Source: Nitratireductor aquimarinus
GTDB taxonomy: Bacteria > Pseudomonadota > Alphaproteobacteria > Rhizobiales > Rhizobiaceae
NCBI RefSeq assembly: GCF_017255295.1
Contig: NZ_JAFKDE010000011.1
Coordinates: 62,001-126,000 of the forward strand
Direction: 5' to 3'
DNA: 64,000 nucleotides
Part shown: one piece after another, positions 63,081 through 64,000 of the stretch
Numbering within the stretch: position 1 is the first letter of the stretch
How the letters are laid out: each line of letters begins with the position of its first letter
Made by a program: the position numbers and the translations under genes
Notes under the pieces: model-generated
Seen by the model: the letters and a program-made list of their open reading frames with translations, nothing else
Database searches by the model: none
What the model was told of the DNA's origin: nothing

Positions 63081-64000
63081 CGATGCGGCGCGGCGCATGC
63101 CCCACACTCTCCGCCCCCATGAAAACCGGTGACGGGCTGCTCGCGCGGATTGCGCCGGCTCATGGCGCACTGACGCCTGTGAAGCTGGCGGGCATCGCGC
63201 GGGCCGCGCGCCGCCACGGCAATGGCATTCTGGAAGTGACCGCGCGTGGAAAGTTGCAGATCCGGGGCCTGACCGCTGAGAGCACGCCTTTGCTCGGGGC
63301 GGAAATCAACGCGCTCGATCTTGGGGCCGTGGATGGCTTCGCGGTGGAGACGGGAGCGCTTGATGGTCTGGCGCAGGATGCGCTGGGTGACCCGATGGCG
63401 CTTGCCCGGCGGCTCGATGAATATGCGGCAGCGCACTGCCTTGCCCCGCGCCTTGCGCCCAAGGTCTCGGTGACGGTCGATGGTGGCGGGACGCTGCATC
63501 TCGACGCCATCGGAGCCGACATCAAGCTTGTGGCGCTGGGTGACGGTCTCTGGCAGATCGGCGTCGGCGGCAATGGCGCGACGGCGGACTGGTTAGGCCA
63601 GGGCGATGAGCAGGCGGTGGGCGGTGCAGCGCTTGCGGTTCTTGATCTGCTGGCGCAGACCGGCGGCCGCGCCCGTGATTTCACACAGGCGCAGAAGGAT
63701 GCGCTCCGGGCCGGGCTTGAGCCAGCCGTGCAACATCCCGCACGGGCTGACAGTGCGCCGGTTGGTCTGTTTGCGCTGAAAGACGGGGATAGCGCGCTCG
63801 GGATCGCCCTGCCCTTCGGTCAGATCGCTGCGGAGGCGCTGGTCGCGCTTTGCGAGGCCGCCTCGGATGCAAGGGAAATTCGTCTTGCGCCGCGCAGCGG
63901 CCTGCTGCTGATCGGGCTCGATGAGCCCCGGCAGGATGCGCTGTCGCGGGGGGCTGAGGCTCTTGGCTTTGTCACGGACGGGCATGATCCGCGTCTTTCC
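63077..64000 (+). CDS. cobG: Precorrin-3B synthase (5' part, runs off the window)
   Basis: At least 308 codons are open from ATG 63077 to the end of the window, without a stop. The sequence (RRGACPTLSAPMKTGDGLLA, then AARRHGNGILEVTARGKLQ) is the opening of CobG, a nitrite/sulfite-reductase-like iron-sulfur enzyme that uses oxygen to make precorrin-3B in the aerobic cobalamin route. The start overlaps the cobN stop as ATGA. The cluster-binding cysteines lie beyond the window. Confidence 0.88.
   Translation, partial: MTMRRGACPTLSAPMKTGDGLLARIAPAHGALTPVKLAGIARAARRHGNGILEVTARGKLQIRGLTAESTPLLGAEINALDLGAVDGFAVETGALDGLAQDALGDPMALARRLDEYAAAHCLAPRLAPKVSVTVDGGGTLHLDAIGADIKLVALGDGLWQIGVGGNGATADWLGQGDEQAVGGAALAVLDLLAQTGGRARDFTQAQKDALRAGLEPAVQHPARADSAPVGLFALKDGDSALGIALPFGQIAAEALVALCEAASDAREIRLAPRSGLLLIGLDEPRQDALSRGAEALGFVTDGHDPRLS

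Overview
The window looks like a chromosomal segment of a GC-rich alphaproteobacterium of the order Hyphomicrobiales (rhizobia/Phyllobacteriaceae-like). The reasons are the aerobic cobalamin genes (cobN, cobG, cobW), a thiCOSGED thiamine operon behind a TPP riboswitch, an NsrR-type regulator beside a group III truncated haemoglobin and a pseudoazurin, a TGA-N9-TCA iron-responsive operator of the RirA type, tripartite tricarboxylate (TTT) transporters, and palindromic intergenic repeats of a kind common in rhizobial genomes. No rRNA, tRNA or CRISPR array was seen. Genus-level assignment is not possible from this sequence alone.

Layout. 1-2052: end of a Ugp-type ABC importer operon (ugpA 3' end, ugpE, ugpC). 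2117-11755: a small NTF2-like protein, then a divergent, RpiR-controlled catabolic locus. Its left arm encodes an SDR dehydrogenase, an ABC ATPase, RpiR and a D-serine-dehydratase/D-threonine-aldolase-like PLP enzyme; its right arm encodes a binding protein, two permeases, a RidA protein and an M81 metallohydrolase. 11870-13785: pseudoazurin, then a convergent globin - membrane protein - NsrR operon.

13990-24023 is the most interesting part: one tightly overlapping nine-gene operon behind an iron-responsive operator. It encodes an SbnI/SerK-like serine kinase, a PLP decarboxylase, an SbnA-like synthase, an octopine-dehydrogenase-family enzyme, a single IucA/IucC (NIS) synthetase, an MFS exporter and a binding-protein-dependent siderophore ABC importer. 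The gene set matches, step for step, a possible route to an opine-type siderophore resembling rhizobactin.

24024-28604 is a patchy accessory stretch with two VOC proteins, a glycine-zipper lipoprotein, a YciI protein, a TetR regulator with a perfect operator, a DUF1801 protein, an AraC regulator, a remnant of a DNA-3-methyladenine glycosylase gene ending in a 19-bp hairpin, an IS30 transposase remnant and a 7-bp tandem repeat. 28605-32273: an exported sulfide:quinone-reductase-like flavoprotein with a small membrane partner, diverging across a perfect FNR/FixK box from a PNPOx-like protein, a tandem universal stress protein and a small XRE-type protein.

32283-37549: LysR regulator divergent from a TTT transporter (TctC-TctB-TctA) and an ArgE-like M20 deacylase. 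37665-42990: TPP riboswitch and thiC-thiO-thiS-thiG-thiE-thiD. 43128-43982: purU. 43983-44677: about 2.5 tandem copies of a 257-bp palindrome-containing repeat. 44678-51751: a second TTT transporter with a GntR regulator, divergent from an HMG-CoA-lyase family enzyme, a CaiB/BaiF CoA-transferase and an LLM flavin oxidoreductase. This group fits uptake and CoA-dependent cleavage of a branched hydroxy-dicarboxylate. 51950-53461: NhaC antiporter.

53526-64000: cobalamin synthesis. A dual-specificity-phosphatase-like gene is coupled to cobC. cobD, cobO, cobP and a HupE/UreJ cobalt-transporter candidate follow. Two head-to-head cobalamin riboswitches share a 47-nt identical block, and then come cobW, cobN and cobG (running off the window).
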